From assembly GCA_947568835.1 (NCBI GenBank), contig OX387611.1, positions 3,352,001 through 3,416,000 of the forward strand: a DNA stretch of 64,000 nucleotides, written 5' to 3'. Under the pieces are notes generated by a model. That model was given only the letters and a program-made list of their open reading frames with translations, was not told where the DNA came from and searched no databases. Both the position numbers and the translations under genes were made by a program. Origin of the DNA: Protonemura montana. Its lineage: Eukaryota > Arthropoda > Insecta > Plecoptera > Nemouridae. Positions within the stretch are counted from its first letter, which is position 1; every line of letters begins with the position of its first letter. This document shows, one piece after another, positions 46,215-58,100 of this stretch.

Positions 46215-46650
46215 AAGCAGATAAAGCTTGCACAGATATTCCATCCTTATGAGGCAAAGACTACCACAAGTAAAGCTTGCACAAATATTCCATCCTTATG
46301 AGGCAAAGACTAGCACAGATAAAGCTTCAACAGATATTCCATCCTTTTGAGGCAAAGACTACCACAGATAAAGCTTACACAGATATTCCATCCTTATGAG
46401 GCAAAGACTATCACAGATTAAGCTTGCACAAATATTCCATCCTTGTAAGGCAAAGACTAACACAGATAAAGCTTGCACAGATATTCCATCCTTATGAGGC
46501 AAAGACTAGCACAGATAAAGCTTGAACAGATATTCCATCCTTATGAGGCAAATATTATCACTGATAAAGCTTGCACAGATATTCCATCCTTATGAGGGAA
46601 AGACTACCACGGATAAAGCTTGCAAAGAATTTGCATCCTTTTGGGACAAA
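46215..46650. repeat. 49-bp minisatellite 5' of OR3
   Basis: About 9 copies of the unit described at 37,325, more diverged than those of OR4P. Starts about 120 bp upstream of the OR3 ATG. Confidence 0.92.
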
Positions 46651-46659
46651 AGGCTTCCA

Positions 46660-47060
46660 TAGACAAAGCGGCACTACAACGTCACTGTTACACGAATGTT
46701 TGTTCTGTATTTTACATTCCCTAACCCAACAGAATATAAATGAATGTAAGTAGAATAGCGTGGCAAAACTGTCATTATCCAGGTACAATTCGTAACATTC
46801 GCTTAGAAATCGAAACCAAGACGATAAACATGGGATATAAGGCATTCATCGCATGTTATTTATTTAAATTTCCTACCAAAGCAGTAGAATTTCAAGCGGC
46901 TTTTCATTCGATCGAACATAGTAGCACGGATAGTACATAGCGATTGGTTAATAATATATAAGTTTAACGACGCACTGTTTTGAGAATTGGTCGAGCCACT
47001 CTGGTATCATGTAAGAAATCATATTTTTTAATGTTTTTCTGCCCTGCAAAGGGTTCAAGA
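46660..47060. other. conserved 5' flank of OR3, with SINE tail
   Basis: This flank is repeated beyond the minisatellite in OR4P (51,655-52,040) and OR5 (60,040-60,420): 'agaatagcgtggcaaaac', 'gtagaatttcaagc', 'gcgatcgaacatagtagcac', then SINE tail 'tttaacgacgcactgttttg'. It marks the edge of the duplicated unit and may hold promoter elements. Confidence 0.65.
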
Positions 47061-47655
47061 TACACGATACTTTTATATATTTAGTTTCTTTAGACCAATT
47101 AATAACATGACTTAAGTCGATTGAGTGCACCTGACAGGTCATAAGTCCACGTTCGATGCTAATCTTGCAGATCTCCACTCGCTAGTCGAACTGCGTGAGC
47201 ATGGTCATAGTTTAGGAGTTGGTCAACTTCGTTGTCTGCAAAAAACAAAAACAGGTTCAGTCAATCTTAGAGTCCAGCCTTCAGTTTTGCTGAAAAATGC
47301 TTCGTTCAGCAAGAGGACATTGGTTCACGGCTGAGGTGCCAACTGTCATTATGAAAAAAAAACTGGAAACCTAGTTTACTGATATTCGCCAATTTTCTTT
47401 TCCTCCAAAGCTTTTGTTCACACCAAGATGTTTTGTTCGTTATGCAACCTGAATAATTCGTCGACCTCTTATTGCAGTTTTACTCTTTCATTTTCAAGTT
47501 CATTCAGTATTTTTCAATCCTGCCACATAAAATTCAAATGCAATGCACGAGCTGTTGGCAATGCTGAGGACTGTCTTTTATCGACAATCAAGAGCTACAC
47601 TATAAACTACTTCAGTGCACGTACGGTCTGCCTTTCATAATCAATGAACTTTATC

Positions 47656-48108
47656 CAGTGGTTTATTTGTAAGGAAAAAGTTAGGTACGCTCTCAATTAA
47701 ATTCATATGCTGTTATAGATCATGTGTTTCCTTGCAGGAGGGCGGAGGGGTGGGGAAGGAAGGAAGCTATGCTAAAAGGCGAAAAACATTTAAACAATTC
47801 TATACTCTCGCTATGCTTTATCGGCGCTGCCTGACAAAGGCTAGCGTTGCCTGAGCTTAGCTAAGCTTAGCCTTGCTATTGCTTTGCGTAGTCATAATTA
47901 TGAGCTAGTTTATTTGGCATTTATTTTTCAGAATAATAAGATTCTGTGAATTTACCTACATTCTGCTGAATGCCATTGCCAAATAAAATTTCCACCAACA
48001 CGTAAAAATTACATGTGTTTCTTGAATGTAAATGTACCAAACTTTTCCCGGAATGAGTGATCGACGTACACTACTGCAAGAAAAGGTGCGTGAGCGCACG
48101 CACGCACA
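47656..48108 (+). mobile_element. hAT-type MITE in OR4P
   Basis: The left end CAGTGGTTTATTTGT is preceded by 'actttatc'. The right end is eroded ('gcacgcacaaact') and followed by 'actttaaa', a 6 of 8 match, so the last bases of the right terminal repeat are lost. Inserted in what was intron 7. Confidence 0.75.
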
Positions 48109-48626
48109 AACTACTTTAAACATTTTTGATGTCTTACTGCGTAAAATTCGTGTTCATCTTGTAAGATTCCAACATTTGAATCCGTCTTGACTCTAGCTGT
48201 GTTGCCAACTCACGTAAATACCGCGACCACTTCCCTTCAGAAGGCTCTTTATTCGATTTCTTCAGGAAAATCAGGTAGATTTCTGCACACCTGGATACAA
48301 CTCATTGGCCAAACCAAGTGTCAGATTGCGACGAAACAAATACTAGGAGATTATTTTACACTTGGCAACATATTAAAGATTTTTGAAATAAAACAAAAAA
48401 TCCTATAGTTGCACAAGTTGTGAAAAAAAGCCTGTTCAAGGATTTTCTCCAGTGTTTGAAAAAATCTGAGATTTTGTAGAAACTGTGGTTTTTTTAGTGT
48501 CCTATCTTTTAACACTACCAAACTTCTCAAAAAAAGAAATACATGAGCCAACCATTTCAAAAAGTCTTCCTCAACAGTTAATTCCAGTTTATAAAACTTT
48601 ATATTAAATGGATGCAACTCTATTTA

Positions 48627-49294
48627 AGGGGCATTTAAACTTCAAAATTAATTTTTACCATGGATTTGTCACTGTGGGATGAATTGAAATTGCCCTATTT
48701 AAAAGAATTTTCTGAAAATATAGATTTGGAATTTATTATCTAAGATTTCTGGCTTTTCGCGCGGTGCGATCTGCGAGTCGAGTCCGATTCTCTTGTAGAG
48801 TACTGTCTTTCCCTGCGGCCGCTCCGTTGGCCGAAGTCGCTAAAAGTCTATCCCCTCCCTACCCTATTTCCTCCCTACCCTATCCCCTCCCTAACGATTC
48901 TCCCTTCCGAGCGCTGTCGCTGCCGCTCAAAACGGCACTGCACGGAAATATGCAGCATGCTAATAACATACCTGCGGTAATTCGCTTACCGTGGCTAAAC
49001 AAATGATCGTATCATAAAGCTAAATTATTTCAACACAGAGAAAGGATGGTGGACTTTGCTCAAATTATTTGAATTTTATCTGATGAGAGGTTTGTCTAGG
49101 TGCTAGGGGTCAAAAAAGCACTACGAGTTATTTCTTATGGGAGTATTTTTTTTAAGCACCCAAGCCGATAAACGCGGTCCTTGGCAATTTCTGCACGGAC
49201 GGCCGTGGACACGTGAGGTTTTTTTTTTATCCAAAAGCTATTATTAAACCTTCCAAATCGATTGTAAAATAAATTTTGTAGGGTAAATGCCCCT
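48627..49294. mobile_element. TIR DNA element with TTA duplication (PIF/Harbinger-like MITE)
   Basis: Inverted ends AGGGGCATTTA / TAAATGCCCCT, flanked by TTA on both sides (48,624-48,626 and 49,295-49,297). The corresponding intron 2 site of OR3 (about 44,835) is empty, so the boundaries are firm. A 3-bp TTA/TAA duplication is typical of PIF/Harbinger. It contains a CT-rich 'cccctccctaccctat' repeat and no transposase. Confidence 0.72.
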
Positions 49295-50691
49295 TTAATA
49301 CATTTTCCTAAATATATGCAGTAAACATTTTTTTTTAAGTTGCTGAAAAGTTTTTATTAAACTCAGTTAAAAAATTAAAATGGGATTTTGTTTCCTGGAT
49401 CGCCTAGTAAAAGAAGATGGAGGCGATTAAACGCCCTTAAACTTATTTAAATCCAAATTTCTTAGCGAAGTACAGTTTTGGGAAAAGTACCGCACTAACG
49501 CAAACCGTACGCTAACCGCAAACCGTAACCAGTCCACAAACAAGGAAAGCAAACAAAACTGCCTCCATACACCTCACGTTCAACATCAAAATGTCGACCG
49601 GCTGATGTGGCAACCTCTTGCCCATCTCTCTGACCACGTCCATCTCCTTGAATGCGGCTCTGAGTTTCTCTTTTTGGAACATCAGGCAATACAGATGGGC
49701 GTACATTAGAACCGCAGCGAAAATAGTGGCGACAGACTCCAAAATAGGCTGGACATCGCCGGCAACCATACTCTGGTATATTGTGACAGGGAAACCGATT
49801 GCCATCGCATAGTTGATCATCACGAAGATGCCACGTGGTAGCCACTTTCTGTAGAATGCTCCAAAACCTTGACATTCATTCTTCTTCGGCCAGAGACCTT
49901 TCGGGGAAAATGAAAGGAAAATCGTTATCCTCTAGTGACAGTTACTGGAACGCTAAGCGTGCAGTTACCTGCAGAATGTTAAATAATTACAGACAATAAG
50001 GCTTTTACCAGCACGCGCTATCGTGTTCTGTTAGCGACCTTCCCAAAAATTGAAATAAAAACAAAGAAATCAATGTCAATTCTGACATAAACTTTTCCAG
50101 TTTTAATATCTTGGTTTTAAGACATTTTGCTGACAGCAAATCGTAGATAATTTTCAAGACTCATACAGACAGTAATGTTTTAGTCTGGCTGCTGAGCCTG
50201 ATTAACGGTGCGTTTGGAGATGATCTTAAGATGCCCTATATACGACCTGGTTCCCTTTAGTTCTAAGAAGAACACTATAATATGCAGTTTTATATCACCA
50301 CGGTCCACGGGTAGAGATTGCAGATTGCAGTGTCATAGGATATTAAGTTTGGTCCAAACCTGGTTCCCGAATCAGCACTAACTATTAAAACTAGTTGTGT
50401 ATGAATTGATATTTTAAAAATTGCTCAGGCTTAAACTGGTTTCAAGCGACTTACCAATGTAGAACAAAAGTGTCGTGTACAAGATGAAAGCGTTCATTTC
50501 GGTGGTGTGCCATTCCTGGATTCTTGCCCACAAACAACTGAATCTCTTCTTGATTCCTTCAAATGCCATTTCAATTCTTCTTTGCCTCGCTAGTCTTTCA
50601 ACTTGGAATTTATCACTTTCGAGTACCAGAATTCGTAACAGATGAGTAAGAACAAGCACACTAGACAGAATTACCACAATGGCGTTCGGTA

Positions 50692-51650
50692 AGCAGATAA
50701 AGCTTGCACAGATATTCCATCCTTATGAGGCAAAGACTACCACAGATAAAGCTTGCACTGATATTCCATCCTTATGAGGCAAAGACTAACACAGATAAAG
50801 CTTGCACAGATATTCCATCCTTATGAGGCAAAGACTAGCACAGATAAAGCTTGCACAGATATTCCATCCTTATGAGGCAAAGACTAGCACAGATAAAGCT
50901 TGCACAGATATTCCATCCTTATGAGGCAAAGACTAGCACAGATAAAGCTTGCATAGATATTCCATCCTTATGAGGCAAAGACTAGCACAGATAAAGCTTG
51001 CACAGATATACCATCCTTATGAGGCAAAGACTACCACAGATAAAGCTTGCACAGATATTCCATCCTTATGAGGCAAAGACTCCCACAGATAAAGCTTGCA
51101 CAAGTATTCCATCCTTATGAGGCAAAGACTACCACAGATGAAGCTTGCACAGATATTCCATCCTTATGAGGCAAAGACTACCACAGATAAAGCTTGCACA
51201 GATATTCCATCCTTATGAGGCAAAGACTAGCACAGATAAAGCTTGCACAGATATTCCATCCTTATGAGGCAAAGACTAGCACAGATAAAGCTTGCACAGA
51301 TATTCCATCCCTATGAGCAAAGACTACCACAGATAAAGCTTGCACAGATATTCCATCCTTATGGGGCAAAGACTGCCACAGATAAAGCTTGCACAGATAT
51401 TCCATCCTTATGGGGCAAAGACTACCACAGATAAAGCTTGCACAGATTTTCCATCCTTATGAAGCAAAGACTACCACAGATAAAGCTTGCACAGATATTC
51501 CATCCTTATGGGGCAAAGACTACCACAGATGAAGCTTGCACAGATTTTCCATCCTTATGAGGCAAAGACTACTACAGATAAAGCTTGCACAGATATTCCA
51601 TCCTTATGAGGCAAAGACTACCACAGATAAAGCTTGCACGGGTAGTCCGT
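50692..51650. repeat. 49-bp minisatellite 5' of OR4P
   Basis: About 19 copies, the longest of the four sibling arrays and the most uniform. Begins about 125 bp upstream of the exon 1 ATG. Confidence 0.94.
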
Positions 51651-52188
51651 CCTTCTGGAGCAAAGGCTACCATGGACAAAGCGATACTAAAACGGCACTG
51701 TGTTACGAATGTTTCTTCCGTATTTAATATTCTCTGATATAACAGAATATAAATGAATATTAGAAGAATAGCGTGGCAAAACGAAACCGTCATTGTCCAG
51801 GTACACCTCGTGACATTCGCTTGAAAGTCGGAACCAAGACTTAGGATAGCATTCATTGCAGGTTATTTATTAAAATTACCTACCAAAGCAGTAGAATTTC
51901 AAGCTGATTTTCATGCGATCGAACATAGTAGCACGGATAGTACATAGTCATTGGTTAGTAATATATAAGCTTAAAGACGTACAGTTTTGAGCAATGGTTG
52001 TGCCGCACTGATATAAGGTAATCAACTATATTTTTTAATGTTTTTTAGCCCAGCAAAGGGTTCAAGATACTCGATAGTTTTATTTAATTAGTTTCTTTAG
52101 TGCAATTAATAACATAACTTAAGTCGGTTGAATGCACCTGACAGGTCATAAGTACACGTTCGATGCTAATCTTGCAGATCTCGGCTCG

Positions 52189-55100
52189 CTACTTGAACTG
52201 CGTGAGCATGGTCATAGTGTAGGAGTAGGTCAACTTCATTGTCTGCAAATAACAAACACAAGCTCAGTCAATTTTAGGGTCCAGTCTTGTGTTTCTGGAG
52301 TTTAAGGCAATTAGCAAAAGAAATTCATATCCGGTAGAGGCACCATCCGTCGCTTTGGAGTGAAATGTGGGCCAACTATCATTTTTAAGAAAAAAATGGA
52401 AATAACGATTTCAGACATTTGCTATTTTTTTTTCTTGAAAGTTTTGTTCACGCTAAGATGTTTCGTTCGTCATGCTACTCAAATAATTTGTCTACCTCTT
52501 CTAACAATTTTACTAATTAATTTTCAAATTCATCAAGTATTCTAAAAATCCAGCTAGAGAAATAATAATTAAAATGTAATTCACGAGCTGTTGGCAATGC
52601 TGAGGACTGTCTTTTATCGTCAATCAAGATCTAGACTGTAAATTACTGCAGTAAACCAAGTGTCAGCCTTTCATATTCAATGACATTTATTTGATGACTT
52701 TCAAACAGTTTTGATGTCTTACTGCGAGGAAGTTTGGTCTGTTGAGTGGTATACACCCGGCCAGTTTGATGATTAGAGGCTGGTTGCTGTAACTCATTAT
52801 GATGCGTATTGACCTCGTGAAGCTGTCCGGAGCTTGCAACCAATCACAGCCGTAGATGGCGTCCCGGATTCTCTCGTTCTGGAGAAAAGATCATATGAAT
52901 AAAGCTGGATAATCTGGATAACAGGAGTGAAATGATTTTCATCTGGGGGCTTAGGTTGATTAACAGACCGGTGATGCTGGATCTTAGCAACCGGCCATGC
53001 GGCACTGGTTGGCAAATGAGTGATTGATAATGCGGATGCTGATGAACCTAACCTTGCTTAGTTGGGAGAAGATTGAACTCCAGACCACTTCGAAGCCTAA
53101 ACCCGTTGAAGACCCCGTGTTGTAGGGGTCCAGTTTCTCAGCGGGACTTTTGGCTGATCGTCTAGCATGTTCGTCTAGCATAACAGGTTTCCTCCACAAA
53201 TCCATGTTTTCGAGAGGTTGATAAGCACGATAAGTAAAGTTGCTGTACTAACTTTAATCTCTCCAACCTCTCTCCCAAAGAGAAATGGTCATGTGTATGA
53301 TGGCCACCCATCCAATACCTGACCCAGCGCAGTGTAGCTTAACTTTCATCTTTCCAACCTCCCTCCCGAACAGAACTGGTCATGTGTATGATGGTCACCC
53401 ATCCAATACCTGACCCAGCACAGTGTTGCTTAACTTTCATCCCTCCAACCTCTCTCCCGAACAGAACTGGTCATGTGTATGATGGTCACCCATCCAATAC
53501 CTGACTCAGCGAAGTGTTGCTTCACTTTCATCCCTGCAACCTCTCTCCCGAACAGAACTGGTCATGTGTATGATGATCACCCATCCAATACCTGACTCAG
53601 TGCAGTCTTGATTAACTTTCATCCCTCCAACCTCTCTCCCGAACAGAACTGGTCATGTGTATGATGGTCACCCATCCAATACCTGACTCAGCGAAGTGTT
53701 GCTTCACTTTCATCCCTGCAACCTCTCTCCCAAACAGAACTGGTCATGTGTATGATGGTCAATCATCCAATACCCCACTCAGCGAAGTGTTGCTTAGCCC
53801 CGGAGATCTTATGAGAACCGGTGTTTCCAACACGCTAAGTTCTTTTTATTTTAATACAAAATAATCGGAAGTTTATCTCACGAATTTGGAGACTCATCGT
53901 ATTTTAACTGTTTTTTTATTTGTATCAGAAAATGCCCTTTATATTTTTGTGGGGCACTTGCTTTTGTTTGTTCCTCCCACTCGTAAAAATTCGTAAACCA
54001 ATGCTTATTGTTGGTGATGATACGTATGTGTTTTTGGGATACACATTACCTGTTCCGTAATTGTGTCGGCAGACAAGCAGATCACCGCCAGTAGGAGGTA
54101 GCATCCAATGATGAGAAAGATGATCATGACGACCTTGAGATCAATTATTTCAGCCTGCAAAGAGACCATTGAACTAGTTATTTTCTTAAGGCATGTCAAA
54201 CAAGTCAGTTGGACTCTTACCCGTTAGTTGTGTGCAAATGAGTGTCAGATTTATAATGCTTTCTGTACTTGTCATTTGGTACAGTGACATCTGACCGTGG
54301 GAAATTTGATTAGGTTGCTGCATTCATATTTATTAAACATCTAAAGTGTGTTTATTTTAAGAAATCACGTAAGTAGTGCACACAAAAATACACGTAAACA
54401 TGTGTAATTATATGCAGGAGGTCATCTCAAAATTAATCGACTATAGTTGTCTTCAAACTTAATATCACCTTTCAGCCCAAGCTCACAGTCAAAATGCACA
54501 CACGCACATCTCAAATTTCTACGGAATCTACTATTTATTTCGTACCGTCCAAGACGCTAGGAATTTGCCAAACGTCAGCAGTTTTTTCACAGTTCAATGA
54601 CTTCCTCCTCCTCTTGATTTAGAACCAGCATTTATACCCTACTTACGTTGACAAAGTACCTCGTTAATGTTACAAAAAAGGTCTGTTCTAGCTTTTTTTT
54701 CCGAGAAGGCAAGAAAAAAAACCTTCTTCTAAGAACATATATGTTCTTGAGTGACGTTTTAATTGACATTTTTGTAAAACGGTAACCAAAATTGCGAAAG
54801 CAAGTTTTTGCAAAATATGAAAATAATTTGCTCGATATCTTGTTTATATCGGCGATACATGCTAGGTTTATATATTTTTACTTGTATAGAAGATATCTTG
54901 GGACTAATTTTTATCAAAAAGTTGTGTTGTGTTGGAAAACATAAAAATAAAGTGTGTATACACTCTTGATTTATCAAAATATTATCGATACATTATCAGT
55001 TATCGATTGCATCATTCCTTCTAGTTGGAGCCATCTGTGTATCGGATTATCATGTTGAAATTAGTAGGTGTATACATGTTCATGCTGGTATTACGACTTG

Positions 55101-58100
55101 CACGATTGTTACCAAAAGTGACAAGACTAAAAGTGGCAAACGTACTTTCAGGACGAGGTTGATGCCGAGTCCTGTTGGCACCAGCGTGCAGACGATGTGC
55201 AGGAATAGGATCGTTTCGAAAGTCGACTCAAGCAAGTGGATGAATCTGAAAGCCACAAAATTTAAAAAAATATATATATATTTTACCCCACATAAGCAAA
55301 ATAAAAAATGTGTGTATTATTGTAAATTACAATTGAATGTAATTGACGAGAAAATTCCGGACTTACTTTTGTGTCGGAAAAAGGTATTTACGGAAAATTC
55401 AGTAAAATCTTATAAATCATCTTAAAGGTAACTACAATTATTCTTAAAATGCCTACTTGTTACAAGAAAAGAATCACCACCTTACGCACTTTATTAAAGA
55501 CTGGTGATGCTGGACGCATTTATTTAAAGCCTCCCGATCGGTCAGTCTATTTCTAAACTTCTTTCGCGGCTTTCGCGGCTCATCGCCGTGTATTTTTTGT
55601 ACCTCTTCGTCGACCAAGAAGCCGAGTTTGTCGATCTCGCTGCCGATATGCGCGTATCTGGAAGCCAAAGCGCAGGAGAATAATATTTACAAGTCAAGAA
55701 CGAAATAAACTTAGATTATATGCCAATTATATTTCAGGTCTAATTACAAATTTATGCAACGCATTTTGAAGGATAGAACTACCAACAAAATTGGCTATTG
55801 GGTCATTCCATATCAAGTGCCCACACACAAAACCTTCACTATCTCAGAATTTGACGAAATTTTCAGGAGGTTTAGAACACCGAAAATAAAAACCCCTTTT
55901 ATATTTTTTGCCATACGCCTTACGGTTTGCCCATGGCAGGGGATGGAAAACATAAATATTTTAATTTAGCTCTTTTTGCTTAAAAAAAATCACTTCTCGA
56001 GTTATTATGGGTGGAAATTTAAGGGTTGATTTTTTACACCCCTCAACTTGATAAGTAAGCAATAAATGTATTTTTTCTTGTTAATTAAAGCACAATTATC
56101 AATTAAGAACTAGTCTTATTCTTTTAAGTGTATTTGTTTAAACGCTAGAGTGAATATTGTGAATGGCCGTGCGGGGCAAAAAGTAAAATATTTGGTTTTT
56201 CCATCCCCTGCCACGGGCAAACCGCTAGGCGTATGGCAAAAACATTTACAAAAAGTTTTATATTACTGGGGTTCTAAACCTCATGACAATTTCGTCAAAT
56301 TCTGAGAAAGTGAAGGTTTTGAGTGTGTGCACTTGATATGGAATGACCCAATTGGGTTGATCAAGTGTTATTCCCATTGGCAATTGTATCTTCTGAATAT
56401 TCCGACAAAGTGTTAAAATCCTATGTCAGTTCGCAGGCTTAGTCAGAGTTTCAGCGCAGATAAAGTTTGTCGTTTGAATCAAAGTTCCTTTGCCAAAGTT
56501 AAGAGCATACTTTAGGTCCACAGGCTTTCAGCACTTTTTTAAACGTTCTGCCATCGGGTAAACTTATTCACCCAACAACTTGCTCTTATGATGAGACGTT
56601 CCCTACCGTGTTGCAAGTCTTCTGGGCAACTCCACTCGACTTTTTCTTGAACAGTGTCGTAATTTGTCGATGTTATACGACAGGATGCGATATTGTCCGA
56701 CCGTCTCTACAAACATGCCCCAGATGACCGTGTACAGTAAGATCATCATTATTACCAAATAGGTCAAGCGTAGACTGTTGACTAAGAAGATGATCTCGTA
56801 GGCAGGTGACTTGATCTTGTCGAAGGGGAACCACTCGCTAGAACACATCATCCTCTGGGTTACAAGTTAAAGTGGATTGTATGGTAGTTACCAACAAGCA
56901 AGTCCAGCAACTTAGGTGATTTTAGTTTTCAAGATTGTAAGTGGCTTTTAGTTAGGTATTTGTTCGATTCGTGTTCATCTTTTACGATTCCAACATTAAG
57001 ATCCGTCTCGACTCGAGCTGTGTAGCCAACACCCCTAAATACGGCAACCCCTTCCCATCAGGAGGGTCTTTGTTCAATTACATCAGGAATATCAGGTCAA
57101 CCTCTGCACGTCTGGACACAACTTGTCGGCAACACAAACCACTTATCCGATCGCGACGAAACAAAAACTATTCACTTTTATTTGCACAATTTCCACTATT
57201 GGGCAACATGTTGTCGCTTTTAAAAACAAAAATAAAAAAGTTGTCCTACAATTGCACAAGCTGTAAAAAAAATAGTCTGTTCAATGCTTTTTTGCGGTAT
57301 TTCAAAAAAAAATCTGAGAGTGTTTAGCAACTGTGGTGTCCATATTTGTTCTATTTTTTAAAACTACCAAACTGCATATGAAAAAATATGTGAGCCAACG
57401 ATTTTGAAAAAACCTCCTTTAAAAGTTGTTTCCAGTTACCGGAAAATGTCCACCTGATTATATTAATTGCTAAAACAGTTTTTACCAACCTCAATTAAAG
57501 AGGAAAAGTGGGATTATCTTCCCAGTAAAGAAAAGTGGGGGAGAAGCAACGCCCTTAAACTTACTTGAATCCAAATTTCCTAGCGAAGTACAGTTTCGGG
57601 TACATCACCATGCCATTGCCAATCGAAACAAATCCACATAAAAAAAGACCAAACACGACGAACTCCATCCACCTCATGTTCAAACTCAAAATGTCGACCG
57701 GCTGATGTGGCAACCGCTTGCCCATCTCTCTGACCACGTCCATCTCCACGAATACGACTCTGAGTCTGTCTTTTTGGAACATCAGGCAATACAGATGGGC
57801 GTACATTAGGACCGCAGCGAAAATAGTGGCGACAGACTCTAAAATAGGCTGGACATCGCCGGCAACCATACTCTGGTATATTGTGACAGGGAAACCGACT
57901 GCCATCGCATAGTTGATCATCACGAAGATGCCACGTGGTAGCCACTTTCTGTAGAAAGCCCCGAAGCCGTGACGGTCATTCTTCTTCGGCCAGAGCCCTT
58001 TCAGGGAAAATGAAATACAAACCGTTATCCTCTAGAGATTATTAAATTGTGGTGTTTAACGACGCACTATTTTGACCCCTGGACATGAGGTACAAGTATA

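Larger units (their letters stand above)
47182..50569 (-). pseudogene. odorant receptor pseudogene OR4P
   Basis: Remaining exons in gene order: exon 1 at 50,569-50,455 (intact, 'MAFEGIKKRFSCL' to 'FYIG'), exon 2 at 49,897-49,447 and exon 8 at 47,235-47,182. Exon 2 carries an 18-bp in-frame tandem duplication that introduces TAG at 49,514-49,512, and its donor GT has become AT. Exons 3-6 and nearly all of exon 7 are gone: sequence after the exon 7 donor ('gatgtcttactgcg', to about 48,143) joins directly to intron 2 sequence matching OR3 near 44,377. Exon 8 has TAC to TAA at 47,213-47,211. Two DNA elements are inserted (47,656 and 48,627). It cannot make a receptor. Exon 1 and the array in front of it are as well kept as in intact genes, which suggests recent death or gene conversion. 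Confidence 0.9.
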
